A stretch of DNA of 64,000 nt from positions 8,321,811 to 8,385,810 of the forward strand of contig OZ024856.1 of NCBI GenBank assembly GCA_964017155.1, in the 5' to 3' direction. The notes under the pieces are model-generated. The model saw nothing but the letters and a program-made list of their open reading frames with translations, did no database searches and was not told the DNA's origin. Source of the stretch: Oasisia sp. SBJ-2009. Taxonomy: Eukaryota > Annelida > Polychaeta > Sabellida > Siboglinidae. Both the position numbers and the translations under genes were made by a program. Each line of letters opens with the position of its first letter. Positions within the stretch are counted from its first letter, which is position 1. Below are positions 62,096 to 64,000 of this stretch, piece after piece.

Positions 62096-63641
62096 GTGAT
62101 TTTCGAAATTTCGATAAACACCCCAAAGTGCGCTTGCGCCAATATAAGGGTATTTTCTCTTCTGAAAAATACAACGTACAAATACAGTTCGTTAGTTTTA
62201 TGGATCGTCATCGGTTCCCGAACTAGAAATCGACTACAACTTGTCGAGCTTCCAAAATGGTGCCTATATTTCGGAAATTACGCTAATCACCCTCAAAGTG
62301 CGCTTACGCCAATGCAAAGTTATTTTCACATCTGAAACCTACAATGTACCACTACTCTTCGTGACATGTGTGGATTCGCATGATTCCCAGAACGAAGAGT
62401 CAAGTACAAGTGGGCGTGCTTCGATACTCGTACCTATTTTTTCCGAAATTACTGTAAACTCGCTTAAATGCGTTCGCGCCAAAACAACGGTATTGTCTCA
62501 TCGGAAAACTACATCGTAGTACGACTATATTAAGATACTTTTTTTGGATTTGTATAGTCCAGACAACGAGGAATAAAGTGCACGGGGTTGAATTTCGATA
62601 CTAATAGATAGTGATTTTCGAAATTTCGATAAACACCCCTAAGTGCGCTTGCGCCAATATAAGGGTATTTTCTCTTCTGAAAAATACAACGTACAAATAC
62701 AGTTCGTTAGTTTTATGGATCGTCATCGGTTCCCGAACTAGAAATCGACTACAACTTGTCGAGCTTCCAAAATGGTGCCTATATTTCGGAAATTACGCTA
62801 ATCACCCTCAAAGTGCGCTTACGCCAATGCAAAGTTATTTTCACATCTGAAACCTACAATGTACCACTACTCTTCGTGACATGTGTGGATTCGCATGATT
62901 CCCAGAACGAAGAGTCAAGTACAAGTGGGCGTGCTTCGATACTCGTACCTATTTTTTCCGAAATTACTGTAAACTCGCTTAAATGCGTTCGCGCCAAAAC
63001 AACGGTATTGTCTCATCGGAAAACTACAACGTGGTACCACTATAATTATATAGTTTTTTTTGGATTTGCACAGGCCAGACAACGAGGAATAAAGTACAAG
63101 TGGTTGAATTTCGATACTAATAGATAGTGGCTTTGGAAATTGCGAGAAACACCCCAAAATGCGCTTACGCCAATATAAGGGTATTTTCTCTTCTGAAAAA
63201 TACAACTTACCAATACAGTTCGTTAGTTTTATGGATCGTCATCGGTTCCCGGACTAGAAATCAACTACAACTTGTCGAGCTTCCAAAATGGTGCCTATAT
63301 TTCGGAAATTACGCTAATCACCCTCAAAGTTCGCTTACGCCAATGCAAAATTATGTTCACATCTGAAACCTACAATGTACCACTACTATTCGTGACCTTT
63401 GTGGATTCGCATGGTTCCCAGGGCGAAGAGTCAAGTACAAGTGGTCCTGCTTCGATACGCGTACCTATTTTTTTGGAAATTACGTTAAACTCCCTTAAAT
63501 GCGTTCGCGCCAAATTAACGGTATTATCTCATCGGAAAACTACATCGTAGTACGAATATATTAAGATACTTTTTTTGGATTTGTATAGTCCAGACAACGA
63601 GGAATAAAGTGCACGGGGTTGAATTTCGATACTAATAGATA
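62096..63641 (+). repeat. AAB trimer HOR (1546 bp)
   Basis: A at 62096, A at 62611 (AACGTGGTACCAC, G at 63033, shared with 56333) and B at 63127 (G at 63355, A at 63556). The A tail therefore comes from the same source as 55911, while the B belongs to the young linked-variant class. Confidence 0.9.
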
Positions 63642-64000
63642 GTGATTTTCGAAATTTCGATAAACACCCCAAAGTGCGCTTGCGCCAATATAAGGGTATT
63701 TTCTCTTCTGAAAAATACAACGTACAAATACAGTTCGTTAGTTTTATGGATCGTCATCGGTTCCCGAACTAGAAATCGACTACAACTTGTCGAGCTTCCA
63801 AAATGGTGCCTATATTTCGGAAATTACGCTAATCACCCTCAAAGTGCGCTTACGCCAATGCAAAGTTATTTTCACATCTGAAACCTACAATGTACCACTA
63901 CTCTTCGTGACATGTGTGGATTCGCATGATTCCCAGAACGAAGAGTCAAGTACAAGTGGGCGTGCTTCGATACTCGTACCTATTTTTTCCGAAATTACTG
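63642..64000 (+). repeat. Partial A monomer at right edge
   Basis: S1, S2 and the first bases of S3 of an A monomer with CCCCAAAGTG. The window ends in GAAATTACTG, so the array continues beyond it. Confidence 0.95.

Larger units (their letters stand above)
1..64000 (+). repeat. Satellite array of a 515/516-bp monomer (whole window)
   Basis: One monomer is repeated head to tail across the entire window with no interruption, inversion or foreign insertion: 123 complete copies start between 259 and 63127, with partial copies at 1-258 and 63642-64000. Copy-to-copy spacing is 515 bp, or 516 bp when the next copy is type B; the only deviations are one-base losses near 31249, 45060 and 46605. Two families, A and B, differ at roughly 45 positions (hand comparison) and are arranged as higher-order repeats. 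The array runs off both ends, so its full size is unknown. GC is about 39.5% and CpG is over-represented. A centromeric or heterochromatic location is inferred from architecture only. I do not recognise the family. Confidence 0.99.

Noticed and set aside
1..64000. CRISPR array or bacterial repeat locus
   Set aside because: The repeats are contiguous 515-bp units with no short repeat/spacer alternation and no cas-like genes, and the array exceeds 64 kb.
1..64000. rDNA spacer, tRNA or telomeric repeats
   Set aside because: No rRNA-like or tRNA-like segment and no short telomeric motif is present. All bases fit the same 515-bp monomer.

Overview
The whole window is one uninterrupted satellite DNA array. 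I see no gene, RNA gene, transposon, CRISPR array or unique sequence. One 515/516-bp monomer is repeated head to tail, always in the same orientation: 123 complete copies plus a partial copy at each end. The sequence is about 39.5% GC and is not depleted in CpG (hand count for the monomer at 259-774: 110 C, 94 G, 31 CpG, observed/expected about 1.55). A 64-kb, strictly tandem, higher-order-repeat array of this kind points to a eukaryotic chromosome, most likely (peri)centromeric or other constitutive heterochromatin. The CpG richness fits a lineage with little germline CpG methylation, such as many arthropods. I do not recognise the repeat family or the species. Throughout, a monomer is numbered from the GTG in GATAGTGATTTTCG (type A) or GATAGTGGCTTTGG (type B).

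The repeat is nested. (1) Each monomer consists of three diverged subrepeats of 169, 171 and 175/176 bp (S1, S2, S3). All begin near GAAATT and carry a CG-rich box about 20 bp further on, so the ancestral unit was about 172 bp, close to nucleosome-repeat scale. (2) Monomers fall into two main families. A is 515 bp. B is 516 bp, differs from A at roughly 45 positions and has one extra T in a T-tract. A/B hybrids are also present. (3) A and B are ordered into higher-order repeats (HORs): AB (1031 bp), AAB (1546 bp), A*AB-AAB (3092 bp), A-rich 2.1-3.6 kb units, and a 9-monomer unit of 4639 bp.

Layout: 1-11083 holds a truncated HOR followed by two tandem 4639-bp nonamers. 11084-20358 holds AB dimers and AAB trimers with two local 1.55-kb tandem duplications. 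20359-31177 is A-rich and carries a 3091-bp tandem duplication. 31178-41483 holds three consecutive 3092-bp hexamers. 41484-49211 is disturbed, with a conversion-like chimeric monomer that was then duplicated, followed by AB dimers. 49212-64000 is the most homogeneous part, with hexamers at 49212, 52304 and 57973, a partly rearranged 5669-bp duplication, and a linked pair of B variants that looks like the youngest expansion.

Nothing here works together as genes. What can be read is a history of unequal exchange and local conversion. The spacing is exact: 63383 bp from 259 to 63642 equals 123 x 515 + 41 (one extra base for each of 41 B units) - 3, so only three net one-base length changes occur, from two independent events. 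The best candidates for function are the 18-bp CG-rich box found once per subrepeat, a 12-bp palindrome present in A but not in B, and the HOR architecture itself, which resembles primate alpha satellite in organisation but not, as far as I can see, in sequence.
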